NCBI RefSeq assembly: GCF_014656215.1
Contig: NZ_BNBZ01000003.1
Span: 310,001-374,000, forward strand
DNA length: 64,000 bases
Direction: 5' to 3'
From: Streptomyces zaomyceticus
GTDB lineage: Bacteria > Actinomycetota > Actinomycetes > Streptomycetales > Streptomycetaceae
In this document: in pieces, positions 34,180 through 43,130 of the stretch
How the letters are laid out: every line of letters starts with the position of its first letter
Numbering within the stretch: position 1 is the first letter of the stretch
Program-made: the position numbers and the translations under genes
Notes under the pieces: model-generated
Seen by the model: the letters and a program-made list of their open reading frames with translations, nothing else
The model's database searches: none
Told to the model about the DNA's origin: nothing

Positions 34180-34983
34180 TCAACTCCCGGACGATGCGGG
34201 CGCCGTGGGGGCACTTACATCGAAGTGCCCCGCTTTGGGAGTGGCCTTCAGGAGCGCGGTGAGGACCCGGGCCTTGACCGGACCGTGCTCGCCGCTGCCC
34301 CAGAAGACGCTGCGCCCCCTGGTCAGCTCCAGAGTGACGGAGTCGTACGAGGTGACACGCACGACACGAGTGTCCCGGGCGATTTCCGCCGGGAGTTCAC
34401 CCCGGACGCGCACCGCCTCCCCGAGCAGCCGGTCCGCGCCGAAGCGGCGCAGGCTCGGGGAGGAGGCGCTGTCGAGGACGAGTCGGGGGACGCCCCGGGG
34501 GGCGGTGTCGACGGTGGCGAACCGCACACCGGTGGCGTCCACTTCGATGAACTTTCCGCCCTTTTCCATCAGGAGAACAGGCTTCCGTTCCGTCACTTTC
34601 AGCCCGATTCCGTGCGGCCAGGACCGTACGACGTCCACCGAATCGATCCGCGGAAACCTTTCCCGAAGACGCGCCTCGATGACCTCGGTGTCGACGGTGA
34701 CGAGCGGCGCGCCCATCGGGACGGCGGCGACGGCCTCGACCTCGCGCGGGGTGAGGACCGCCGTGCCGGAGGTCCTCACCTGCTCCACACGGAACCAGGA
34801 AGAGCCGTACAGGGCCCAGAATCCGCCGGCCCCGAACAGCAGAACGGCGAGGGCGACGAGGAGCGCCCGGGTGCCGGGCACCCGGAACTTGCGGTTCCGG
34901 GTGCCCGTTCCGGACGAATCCTCCGACGACTCCTTCGACGTGCTCGCGCCGCGCTTCTCGGCGGTCGTCGGTCCGGCTGCCAC
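34180..34983 (-). CDS. ftsQ: Cell division protein FtsQ
   Basis: 267 aa, bitopic. A charged cytoplasmic N-terminus of about 38 residues is followed by one helix, ALLVALAVLLFGAGGFWALYG (around 40-60). The POTRA domain starts at SSWFRVEQVRTSGTAVLTPREVEAVAAVPMGAPLVTVDTEVIEARLRERFPRIDSVDVVRSWPHGI, and the FtsQ domain follows to the C-terminus. The GTG start has GGAG 8 bases upstream. It scaffolds FtsL/FtsB with FtsW/FtsI at the septum. murC and ftsA, which flank ftsQ in many bacteria, are not here. Confidence 0.95.
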   Translation of the reverse strand: MAAGPTTAEKRGASTSKESSEDSSGTGTRNRKFRVPGTRALLVALAVLLFGAGGFWALYGSSWFRVEQVRTSGTAVLTPREVEAVAAVPMGAPLVTVDTEVIEARLRERFPRIDSVDVVRSWPHGIGLKVTERKPVLLMEKGGKFIEVDATGVRFATVDTAPRGVPRLVLDSASSPSLRRFGADRLLGEAVRVRGELPAEIARDTRVVRVTSYDSVTLELTRGRSVFWGSGEHGPVKARVLTALLKATPKAGHFDVSAPTAPASSGS

Positions 34984-35011
34984 GTGGCGTCTCCTGCCCT
35001 CAGCCGCCGCG

Positions 35012-36106
35012 CTACGCCTGTCGGCGGGCGGCGATCGCCTCGTACACCATGCCGACGAGCAGGTCGTCGGCGTCCCGGCGGCCGAACTCGGCGGCGGCGC
35101 GGGACATCTCGTACAACCGGTGCGGATCGGCCAGTACGGGCAGGACGTTGCCCTGCACCCACTGCGGCGACAGCTCCGCGTCGTCGACGAGGAGTCCACC
35201 GCCGGCCTTGACCACCGGCTGGGCGTTGAGCCGCTGTTCCCCGTTGCCGATGGGCAGCGGGACGTAGGCGGCGGGCAGCCCGACGGCGGAGAGCTCGGCG
35301 ACGGTCATCGCTCCCGCGCGGCAGAGCATCATGTCGGCCGCGGCGTACGCGAGATCCATCCGGTCCACGTACGGTACCGGCACGTAGGGCGGCATTCCGG
35401 GCATGTTGTCGACACGCGGCATTTCGTTCTTCGGGCCGACCGCGTGCAGGATCTGGATGCCGGAGCGCTGGAGCACCGGGGCGATCTGCTGGACGACCTC
35501 GTTGAGCCGCCGGGCGCCCTGCGAGCCGCCGGAGACCAGCAGCGTCGGCAGGTTCGGGTCGAGCCCGAACGCGGCGCGCGCCTCGGGCCGCACCCGGGCG
35601 CGGTCGAGGGTCGCGATGGTGTGCCGCAGCGGGATGCCGATGTAGCGGGCGTTGCGGAGCTTGCTGTCCGGGGTGGCGACGGCGACCCCGGCCGCGTACC
35701 GCGAACCGATCTTGTTGGCCAGGCCGGGCCGGGCGTTGGCCTCGTGGACCACGATCGGCACCCCGAGGCGCTTGGCCGCGAGATAGCCGGGCAGCGCCAC
35801 ATAGCCGCCGAAGCCCACCACGCAGTCCGCCTTGGTGCGCTCCAGGACCTGCTCGGCGGCCTTGATCGTGCCGCGCAGCCGCCCGGGGACGGTGATCAGC
35901 TCGGGGGTGGGCTTGCGGGGCAGCGGTACGGCGGGGATGAGGGCCAGCTCGTAGCCCCGCTCGGGCACGAGCCGGGTCTCCAGACCCTTCTCCGTGCCGA
36001 GCGCCGTGATCCCCACGCTGGGGTCCTGCCTGCGCAGGGCGTCCGCGAGGGCCAGCGCGGGCTCGATGTGGCCGGCGGTCCCCCCGCCGGCGAGTACGAC
36101 ATGCAC
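35012..36106 (-). CDS. murG: UDP-GlcNAc transferase MurG
   Basis: 364 aa, a GT-B glycosyltransferase on the inner face of the membrane. It adds GlcNAc to lipid I, giving lipid II. The first G-loop is VVLAGGGTAGHIEPALALADAL and the second VVGFGGYVALPGYLAAKRL. The C-terminal UDP-GlcNAc site has LLVSGGSQGARRLNEVV, MLCRAGAMTVAEL and the LPIGNGEQRLNA segment. Only 6 bp separate it from the ftsW stop. Confidence 0.97.
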   Translation of the reverse strand: MHVVLAGGGTAGHIEPALALADALRRQDPSVGITALGTEKGLETRLVPERGYELALIPAVPLPRKPTPELITVPGRLRGTIKAAEQVLERTKADCVVGFGGYVALPGYLAAKRLGVPIVVHEANARPGLANKIGSRYAAGVAVATPDSKLRNARYIGIPLRHTIATLDRARVRPEARAAFGLDPNLPTLLVSGGSQGARRLNEVVQQIAPVLQRSGIQILHAVGPKNEMPRVDNMPGMPPYVPVPYVDRMDLAYAAADMMLCRAGAMTVAELSAVGLPAAYVPLPIGNGEQRLNAQPVVKAGGGLLVDDAELSPQWVQGNVLPVLADPHRLYEMSRAAAEFGRRDADDLLVGMVYEAIAARRQA

Positions 36107-36112
36107 CGAAAT

Positions 36113-37453
36113 TCACCGCTCTCCGGACGGGCGCTTCTTGACGCGCCGTCGCATCGACTTCCATCTCACCCCGGCCCGCTTGCCCCAGCCGGGGCGGCGC
36201 ATGGCCAGGGCCGCTTTCGCGGCGGGTTCCTGTCGCGCGAAGGCGATGAGGAGCCCGACGGCGAACATGGTCGGCAGCAGGGCCGACCCACCGTAGGAGA
36301 ACAACGGGAGCGGGACACCGGCGATCGGCAGCAGACCGAGCACCGCACCGATGTTGATCACGGCCTGAGCCGTGATCCAGGTGGTCACACCTCCCGCGGC
36401 GAACCTCACGAAGGGGTCCTCCGTGCCTCCGGCCACGCGGATACCCGCATAGCCTAGAGCCGCGAACAGGGCGAGTACCGACAGCGTCCCCGCGAGACCC
36501 AGTTCCTCACCGGTGACCGCGAAGATGAAGTCGGTGTGCGCTTCGGGGAGTTGGCCCCATTTCTCGACGCTCGCACCGAGTCCGGAACCGAACCATCCGC
36601 CCGAGGCCAGAGCATAGATTCCGTGCGCCGCCTGGAGGCAGGGGGCTCCCTCGCCACCGGGGTCGGTCGCGCCGATGCAGTCGAAGCGCTTCATCCGGTT
36701 GGCGCTCGTCTTGATCAGCAGGAAGCCGATCGCGCCGGCCACCGTGAGCACCCCGACGAAGAGCCTGGTGGGCGCCCCGGCGGTCCACAGGAGCCCGAAG
36801 AGGATCGCGGCGAGGATGATCGAGGTGCCCATGTCCCCGCCGAGCATGATCAGCCCGAGCAGCATGAAGGCTCCCGGGACCAGGGGCACCAGCATGTGCT
36901 TCCACTGGCTCAGGAGCCGCGTGTCGTGCTTGCGGGCCAGCAGATCGGCCCCCCACAGGATCAGCGCCAGCTTGCCGAACTCGCTGGGCTGGAGCTGGAA
37001 GGGGCCGCCGAGGGAGATCCAGTTCTGGTTGCCGTTGACCGCGTGCCCTATCCCGGGGATCTGCACGAGCACCATCAGGAAGACGGCGCCGACCAGGATC
37101 GGGTAGGCGAGGGCCCGGTGCAGCTTCACCGGCATGCGTGAGGCGATCAGGAGCAGTCCGGTGCCGAGGAGCGCGGCGAAGAACTGCTTCCGGAAGAAGT
37201 AGGAGGGTACGAGGTCGTAGCGGAGCGCCGTGATCATCGAGGCGGAGTAGACCATCACGAGCCCGAGCGCGGTGATGAGCATCCCCGCACCGATGATCAC
37301 GTAATAGGCCGTGAGCGGCCGGTCCCAGGCCTTCCGTCCCCGCTCGTAGAGGCGTCGTACGCCCCCGCCGCGCGTCCGTCGCGGGGTCGCGGGGGTCCGC
37401 CCTCCGCCGCGTACGGCGGAAGGCCCACGTGTCCCCGCGATCTTGCTCGGCAT
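36113..37453 (-). CDS. ftsW: Lipid II polymerase/SEDS protein FtsW
   Basis: 446 aa with ten membrane helices after a basic N-terminal tail of about 45 residues. SEDS motifs: GNQNWISLGGPFQLQPSEFGKLALILW and the extracellular catalytic-Asp loop PEAHTDFIFAVTGEELG, then PLPLFSYGGSALL near the end. It polymerises septal peptidoglycan together with FtsI. The C-terminal tail is Arg/Lys-rich. GGGGGCAGCGACC precedes the ATG, so the ribosome site is loose. Confidence 0.96.
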   Translation of the reverse strand: MPSKIAGTRGPSAVRGGGRTPATPRRTRGGGVRRLYERGRKAWDRPLTAYYVIIGAGMLITALGLVMVYSASMITALRYDLVPSYFFRKQFFAALLGTGLLLIASRMPVKLHRALAYPILVGAVFLMVLVQIPGIGHAVNGNQNWISLGGPFQLQPSEFGKLALILWGADLLARKHDTRLLSQWKHMLVPLVPGAFMLLGLIMLGGDMGTSIILAAILFGLLWTAGAPTRLFVGVLTVAGAIGFLLIKTSANRMKRFDCIGATDPGGEGAPCLQAAHGIYALASGGWFGSGLGASVEKWGQLPEAHTDFIFAVTGEELGLAGTLSVLALFAALGYAGIRVAGGTEDPFVRFAAGGVTTWITAQAVINIGAVLGLLPIAGVPLPLFSYGGSALLPTMFAVGLLIAFARQEPAAKAALAMRRPGWGKRAGVRWKSMRRRVKKRPSGER

Positions 37454-37508
37454 GGTCGCTGCCCCCTCCGGTCGTGCCCGGTCCTGCCGGACCCTCCCAC
37501 TGGTCGGG

Positions 37509-38933
37509 TCAGGCGTCCCCGGTGGCGGCGAGGGCGCGGACCGCGTCCGCGAAGGCCTCGCCCCGCTTGTTGTAGTTGGTGAACATGTCCATCGAGGCGC
37601 AGGCCGGGGCGAGGAGGACCGTGTCCCCCGGTCGGGCGAGCCCGGCCGCCTCGCGGACCGCCTCGGACATCGCCCCAGTGTCGGTCCGGTCGAGGTCCAC
37701 CACCGGTACCTCCGGGGCGTGTCGCGCCAGGGCTTCGCGGATCAGGGCCCGGTCGGCGCCGATCAGCACGGCCCCGCGCAAGCGCTTCGCCGACTTCTGG
37801 ACGAGCTCGTCGAAGGTCGCGCCCTTGGCGAGGCCCCCGGCGATCCAGACGATCGGGTCGTAGGCCGCCAACGAGGCTTCCGCGGCGTGGGTGTTGGTGG
37901 CCTTGGAGTCGTCGACGTACGTGACTCCCCCGATCTCCTCGACCAGTTCGATGCGGTGCGGGTCGGGCCGGAAGGCCTTCAGCCCGTCCCGCACGGCCTT
38001 CGCCTCCACGCCGAAGGCGCGGGCGAGGGCGGCCGCGGCGAGCGCGTTGGCGATGTTGTGCGGGGCCGGCGGCTGGACGTCGGCGACCTCGGCGAGCTCC
38101 TGGGCGTTCTTCTGCCGGTTCGGGACGAAGGCCCGGTCGACGAGGATGCCCTCGACGACGCCCAGTTGGGACGGTCCGGGGGTGCCGAGGGTGAAGCCGA
38201 TGGCCCGGCAGCCCTCCTCGACGTCGGCCTCGCGGACCAGGTCCTCGGTGGCCGGGTCCGCGACGTTGTAGACGCAGGCGACCTGGTTGCCCTCGTAGAT
38301 CCGGCCCTTGTCGGCGGCGTACGCCTCCATGGAGCCGTGCCAGTCGAGGTGGTCGGGCGCCAGGTTGAGCACGGTGGCCGAGTGGGCGCGGACCGAGGGC
38401 GCCCAGTGCAGCTGGTAGCTGGAGAGTTCGACGGCGAGCACGTCGTACGGCTCCTCGCCGAGGACGGCGTCGAGGAGCGAGACCCCGATGTTGCCGACGG
38501 CGGCGGTCCGCAGTCCGGCGGCCTCCAGGATCGAGGCCAGCATCCGTACGGTCGTCGTCTTGCCGTTGGTGCCGGTGACCGCGAGCCAGGGGGCGGCCCC
38601 GGGGCCGCGGAGGCGCCAGGCGAGCTCGACGTCGCCCCAGATCTCCACGCCCGCCTCGGCGGCGGCGGTGAAGAGCGGCTTGTCGGGCCGCCAGCCGGGG
38701 GTGGTGACGATCAGCTCGGTGCCGGACGGCAGGGTGGCCCCGTCGCCGAGGCGGACGGTGATGCCCTCCGCCTCGAGCTCCGCCGCCTGGGCCCGGGAGC
38801 GCTCGTCGTCGCCGTCGTTGACGACGGTCACGAGCGCGCCGAGGCCGTGGAGGACGCGGGCGGCCGGGATGCCCGACACCCCGAGCCCCGCGACGGTGAC
38901 CTTCTTGCCGTTCCAGTCGAGCTGTTCCGTCAC
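37509..38933 (-). CDS. murD: UDP-MurNAc-L-Ala:D-Glu ligase MurD
   Basis: 474 aa, cytoplasmic, adds D-glutamate to UDP-MurNAc-L-Ala. The N-terminal domain begins [23 protein letters not shown]. The ATP P-loop is [17 protein letters not shown] (near residue 115), and [26 protein letters not shown] is the Mur-ligase His/Lys region. The GTG start overlaps the mraY stop by four bases (GTGA). Confidence 0.96.
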   Translation of the reverse strand: MTEQLDWNGKKVTVAGLGVSGIPAARVLHGLGALVTVVNDGDDERSRAQAAELEAEGITVRLGDGATLPSGTELIVTTPGWRPDKPLFTAAAEAGVEIWGDVELAWRLRGPGAAPWLAVTGTNGKTTTVRMLASILEAAGLRTAAVGNIGVSLLDAVLGEEPYDVLAVELSSYQLHWAPSVRAHSATVLNLAPDHLDWHGSMEAYAADKGRIYEGNQVACVYNVADPATEDLVREADVEEGCRAIGFTLGTPGPSQLGVVEGILVDRAFVPNRQKNAQELAEVADVQPPAPHNIANALAAAALARAFGVEAKAVRDGLKAFRPDPHRIELVEEIGGVTYVDDSKATNTHAAEASLAAYDPIVWIAGGLAKGATFDELVQKSAKRLRGAVLIGADRALIREALARHAPEVPVVDLDRTDTGAMSEAVREAAGLARPGDTVLLAPACASMDMFTNYNKRGEAFADAVRALAATGDA

Positions 38934-40000
38934 TTGTCCGCTGCCCATCCCGCGTAGAAGAGGCCCAGGCCCACGATCACGCACATGCCCTGGATGATCC
39001 AGAACCGGACGACGACCAGGACCTCGGACCACCCCTTGAGTTCGAAGTGGTGCTGGAGGGGTGCCATCCGGAAGACGCGCTTGCCGGTCATCTTGAACGA
39101 GCCGACCTGGATGACCACGGACATCGTGATCAGTACGAACAGGCCGCCGAGCAGGGCCAGCAGGAGCTCCGTACGGGAGCAGATGGCGAGACCGGCGAGG
39201 GCGCCGCCGAGGGCGAGCGAGCCGGTGTCACCCATGAAGATCTTGGCGGGCGAGGTGTTCCACCAGAGGAAGCCGAAGCAGGCGCCCATCAGGGCGGAGG
39301 CGACGACCGCGAGATCGAGCGGGTCGCGGACCTCGAAGCAGGCGTTCGGGTTGGTGAGGGTCAGCGCGTTGGCACAGGACTCCTGGAACTGCCAGAGCCC
39401 GATGAAGGTGTACGCGCCGAAGACCATCACCGAGGCGCCGGTGGCCAGTCCGTCCAGACCGTCCGTCAGGTTCACGCCGTTGGACATGGCGAGAATCATG
39501 AAGAGCGCCCAGATCACGAAGAGCACCGGGCCGATGGTCCAGCCGAAGTCCGTGATGAACGAGAGCTTCTCGGACGCCGGGGTGAGACCGCGCGAGTCGG
39601 AGAACTGGAGCGCGAGCACCGCGAAGGCGATGCCCACGATCAGCTGGCCGGCCATCTTCGCCTTGGCCCGCAGGCCGAGCGACCGCTGCTTGACGATCTT
39701 GATGTAGTCGTCGAGGAAGCCGACCAGACCCATGCCGGCCATCAGGAAGAGGACGAGCACTCCGGAGTAGGAGATGGGCTCGCCGGTGATGACCTTGGCC
39801 AGGGCGTACGCGATGAGCGTGGCCAGGATGAAGGAGATGCCGCCCATGGTGGGCGTGCCCTTCTTCCCGGCGTGGCCGCGGGGGCCGTCGTCGCGGATGA
39901 ACTGCCCGTATCCCTTGCGGGCAAGGAGCTTGATCAGCAGCGGGGTGCCGATCAGGGTCAGGAAGAGCCCGATGGCCCCCGCGAAGAGGATCTGCCTCAT
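38930..40000 (-). CDS. mraY: Phospho-MurNAc-pentapeptide translocase MraY
   Basis: 356 aa with ten membrane helices. It joins phospho-MurNAc-pentapeptide to undecaprenyl phosphate, giving lipid I. Conserved loops: [39 protein letters not shown] with the DDY acidic pair, [29 protein letters not shown] and [13 protein letters not shown] with the HHFE histidines. Its ATG overlaps the murF stop by four bases (ATGA). Confidence 0.97.
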   Translation of the reverse strand: MRQILFAGAIGLFLTLIGTPLLIKLLARKGYGQFIRDDGPRGHAGKKGTPTMGGISFILATLIAYALAKVITGEPISYSGVLVLFLMAGMGLVGFLDDYIKIVKQRSLGLRAKAKMAGQLIVGIAFAVLALQFSDSRGLTPASEKLSFITDFGWTIGPVLFVIWALFMILAMSNGVNLTDGLDGLATGASVMVFGAYTFIGLWQFQESCANALTLTNPNACFEVRDPLDLAVVASALMGACFGFLWWNTSPAKIFMGDTGSLALGGALAGLAICSRTELLLALLGGLFVLITMSVVIQVGSFKMTGKRVFRMAPLQHHFELKGWSEVLVVVRFWIIQGMCVIVGLGLFYAGWAADK

Positions 40001-41421
40001 CGGACGGCGACCTCGCCCTCGGTGTCGAGGAGAGCCAGGGCGACCTGTTCGAGACCGACCGACCTTGAAGCCTTCACAAGGACGACGTCCCCCGGGCGCA
40101 GCTCACTGCGCAACAGGTCGACAGCCGCCTGCGCGTCGGACACGTGCACCGACTCCTCACCCCACGAACCCTCGTTATATGCGCCCAGTTGCAGCCAGGA
40201 CGCTTCCCTGTCCCCGACCGCCACGAGCTTGCTGACGTTGAGCCGGACGGCGAGCCGTCCGACCGCGTCGTGCTCGACGAGCGATGCGTCACCGAGCTCG
40301 GCCATCTTGCCGAGCACCGCCCACGTACGAGCCCCTCGGGCCTGTGCGGCCCTGCCCATGGCCGCGAGCGCGCGCAGGGCGGCTCGCATGGACTCGGGGT
40401 TCGCGTTGTAGGCGTCGTTGACGATCGTCACGCCGTCCGGACGCTCGGTGACCTCCATGCGCCAGCGCGACAGGGTGCCGGCCTCGGAGAGCGCGGTGGC
40501 GATCTCTTCGACAGGCATGCCCAACTCGTGCGCGACGGCGGCCGCTGCGAGCGCGTTCGACACGTGGTGCTCACCGTACAGGCGCAAGGTCACGTCACTG
40601 CACCCGGTGGGTGTGTGAAGCCTGAAAGAAGGCTGTCCGGACTCTGTGAGGTGGACGTTCTCGGCCCGTACGGCCGCTTCGTCCGCTTCGCCGAAGAAGA
40701 TCACGCGGGCCTTGGTGCGGCTCGCCATCGCGCGGACGAGCGGGTCGTCGGCGTTGAGGACCGCCACCCCGCCCTCCTCTGCCGACGGCAGCGCCTCGAC
40801 GAGCTCGCCCTTGGCCACGGCGATCTGCTCCCGGCCGCCGAACTCGCCGATGTGGGCGGTGCCCACATTGAGGACGAGGCCGATACGCGGCGGGGTGAGG
40901 CCGGTGAGGTAGCGGATGTGCCCGATGCCGCGGGCGCCCATCTCCAGGACCAGGTGCCGGGTCTCGTCGCTCGCGCGGAGCGCCGTGAGCGGCAGGCCGA
41001 TCTCGTTGTTGAGCGAGCCGGGCGTCCACACGGTGGGTGCGTGCCGGTCGAGGACCTGGGCGATCAGGTCCTTCGTGGAGGTCTTGCCGGCCGAGCCGGT
41101 GAGGGCGACGACATCGGTACCGAGCCGTTCGACGACCGCTCGGGCGAGGGCCCCGAGCGCCGTCTGGACGTCGTCCACGACGATGGCGGGAGCGCCGACG
41201 GGGCGGGCGGCCAGCACGGCCGCCGCACCCGCGGCGACGGCGCGCTCCGCGTAGTCGTGTCCGTCGACGTGCTCACCGGCGAAGGCCACGAAGAGGCTGC
41301 CGGCCCGCACCTCACGGGAGTCGATGACGACGGGCCCGGTGATCCGGGTGGCCGGATCCGGTATGTCGTGCGCGCGCCCGCCGACGATTTCGGCGATCTC
41401 GGCGAGGGAGAGGGCGATCAC
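39997..41421 (-). CDS. murF: UDP-MurNAc-tripeptide:D-Ala-D-Ala ligase MurF
   Basis: 474 aa, cytoplasmic. It adds D-Ala-D-Ala to the UDP-MurNAc tripeptide. The substrate domain has [28 protein letters not shown]-loop: [37 protein letters not shown] and [26 protein letters not shown] are MurF motifs. GTG start lies 4 bp after the murE stop, with CAGGGATGA as the ribosome site. Confidence 0.96.
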   Translation of the reverse strand: MIALSLAEIAEIVGGRAHDIPDPATRITGPVVIDSREVRAGSLFVAFAGEHVDGHDYAERAVAAGAAAVLAARPVGAPAIVVDDVQTALGALARAVVERLGTDVVALTGSAGKTSTKDLIAQVLDRHAPTVWTPGSLNNEIGLPLTALRASDETRHLVLEMGARGIGHIRYLTGLTPPRIGLVLNVGTAHIGEFGGREQIAVAKGELVEALPSAEEGGVAVLNADDPLVRAMASRTKARVIFFGEADEAAVRAENVHLTESGQPSFRLHTPTGCSDVTLRLYGEHHVSNALAAAAVAHELGMPVEEIATALSEAGTLSRWRMEVTERPDGVTIVNDAYNANPESMRAALRALAAMGRAAQARGARTWAVLGKMAELGDASLVEHDAVGRLAVRLNVSKLVAVGDREASWLQLGAYNEGSWGEESVHVSDAQAAVDLLRSELRPGDVVLVKASRSVGLEQVALALLDTEGEVAVR

Positions 41422-41425
41422 TGCT

Positions 41426-43114
41426 TCATCCCTGACTGTTCTGGTGGCTGTCTGTGCCGCCGGGCGCGGCGGCCTGGGTGTGCAAGCGGTCGGCGATGGC
41501 CTCGCGCAGGACCTGGCGGTCGTCGAAGGGGCGTACCACTCCGGCGATCTCCTGGCCCTGCTCGTGGCCCTTGCCCGCGACGAGGACGGTGTCTCCCGGC
41601 CTGGCCCGGGCGACGGCCGCGGCGACGGCCGCGGCACGGTCGGCGAGGACGAGCACCTCGCCGCGTCCCTCCGCGGGCACCTCGGCGGCGCCCGCGAGCA
41701 TGGCGGTGAGGATGGCGAGCGGGTCCTCGGAGCGGGGGTTGTCCGAGGTCAGGACGGCGGTGTCGGCGAGCCGGGCCGCGGCGGCGCCCATCGGGCCGCG
41801 CTTGGTGGTGTCCCGGTCGCCGCCGCAGCCGATGACCACGTGCAGCTTGCCCTCGGTGACCTCGCGCAGGGAGCGCAGGACCGATTCGACGGCGTCCGTC
41901 TTGTGCGCGTAGTCGACGACGGCGAGGTACGGCTGGCCGGCCTCGACCCGCTCCAGGCGGCCCGGGACGCCGGGGACGGCGGCGACGCCCTCGGCGGCGC
42001 TCTTGGGGTCGATGCCCGCGGTGGCGAGGGTGGCGATCGCGGCGAGGGTGTTGGCGACGTTGAACGGGCCGGGCAGCGGGGCGGTGGCGTGGATCCGCTC
42101 GCCCTGGGGGCCGACGGCGGTGAACGTCGAGTCGTGGGAGCCGAGGACGAGGTCCTCGGCACGCCAGTCGGCCTCGGTGCGGCCCTCGGCGGAGAAGGTG
42201 ACGACCGGGACGGTCGCCTCTCCGGCGAGCCTGCGGCCGTACGCGTCGTCGAGGTTGACCACGCCGAGGCGGCTGCGCTCGGGCGTGAAGAGCCCGGCCT
42301 TCGCCCGGTAGTAGTCGTCCATGTCGGAGTGGAACTCCATGTGCTCCGGGCTGAGGTTGTTGAAGACGGCGACGTCGAAGACGCAGCCGTCGACCCGGCC
42401 GAGCACGAGGGCGTGGCTGGAAACCTCCATGGCGACGGCGTCGACGCCCCGCTCTCGCATGACGGCGAAGAGCGCCTGGAGGTCGGTGGCCTCGGGGGTG
42501 GTCCGCTCCGACTTGATGCGCTCGTCGCCGATGCGCATCTCGACGGTCCCGACGAGTCCGGTGCTGTGCCCGGAGCCGCGCAGTCCGCCTTCGACGAGGT
42601 AGGCGGTGGTGGTCTTGCCGGAGGTACCGGTGATGCCGATCTGGAGGAGGTCGGCGCCGGGCCGCCCGTAGATCTCGGCGGCGAGTTCGCCCATCCGGCC
42701 GCGCGGGTTCTCCACGACCAGGACCGGCAGGCCGGTGGCGGCGGCGCGCTCGGCGCCCGACGGGTCGGTGAGGATCGCGGCGGCGCCGAGTCCGGCGGCC
42801 TGGGCGACGAAGTCGGCTCCGTGGGCGCGGGCGCCGGGCAGGGCCGCGTACACGTCGCCGGGGCGCACGGCCCGGGAGTCGTGGGTGATGCCCGAGATCT
42901 CGGCGGTCCCGGGGGCGTCGACCCCCAGGTGCGCGGCCAGGTCGCCCAGGGGTGTCGGGCGGGCCTGCTCCGGCCGGGGCGGGGCGGTTCGGTACTGATC
43001 AGCGTGTGGCACGGCGGTGAGCGTACCGGGCCCACCCTGTGGGGGGCCAAAAGAGCCCGGGGCCTCGCCGGAGTTCGATTTCCGGTTCCCGGAATGGGGG
43101 GTGATCGTTGTCAC
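41426..43114 (-). CDS. murE: UDP-MurNAc-L-Ala-D-Glu:diaminopimelate ligase MurE
   Basis: 562 aa, longer than most MurE because of a Pro/Gly-rich N-terminal extension of about 50 residues. The P-loop is IGITGTSGKTTTAYLVEGGL. The DNPRSEDP motif (TSDNPRSEDPLAIL) is the diaminopimelate-recognition sequence, which fits a cell wall with DAP; Streptomyces uses LL-DAP. The GTG start follows GGGAG by 8 bases. It lies 16 bp downstream of ftsI. Confidence 0.96.
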   Translation of the reverse strand: MTTITPHSGNRKSNSGEAPGSFGPPQGGPGTLTAVPHADQYRTAPPRPEQARPTPLGDLAAHLGVDAPGTAEISGITHDSRAVRPGDVYAALPGARAHGADFVAQAAGLGAAAILTDPSGAERAAATGLPVLVVENPRGRMGELAAEIYGRPGADLLQIGITGTSGKTTTAYLVEGGLRGSGHSTGLVGTVEMRIGDERIKSERTTPEATDLQALFAVMRERGVDAVAMEVSSHALVLGRVDGCVFDVAVFNNLSPEHMEFHSDMDDYYRAKAGLFTPERSRLGVVNLDDAYGRRLAGEATVPVVTFSAEGRTEADWRAEDLVLGSHDSTFTAVGPQGERIHATAPLPGPFNVANTLAAIATLATAGIDPKSAAEGVAAVPGVPGRLERVEAGQPYLAVVDYAHKTDAVESVLRSLREVTEGKLHVVIGCGGDRDTTKRGPMGAAAARLADTAVLTSDNPRSEDPLAILTAMLAGAAEVPAEGRGEVLVLADRAAAVAAAVARARPGDTVLVAGKGHEQGQEIAGVVRPFDDRQVLREAIADRLHTQAAAPGGTDSHQNSQG

Positions 43115-43130
43115 TGGTGCTCCCGGAGTG

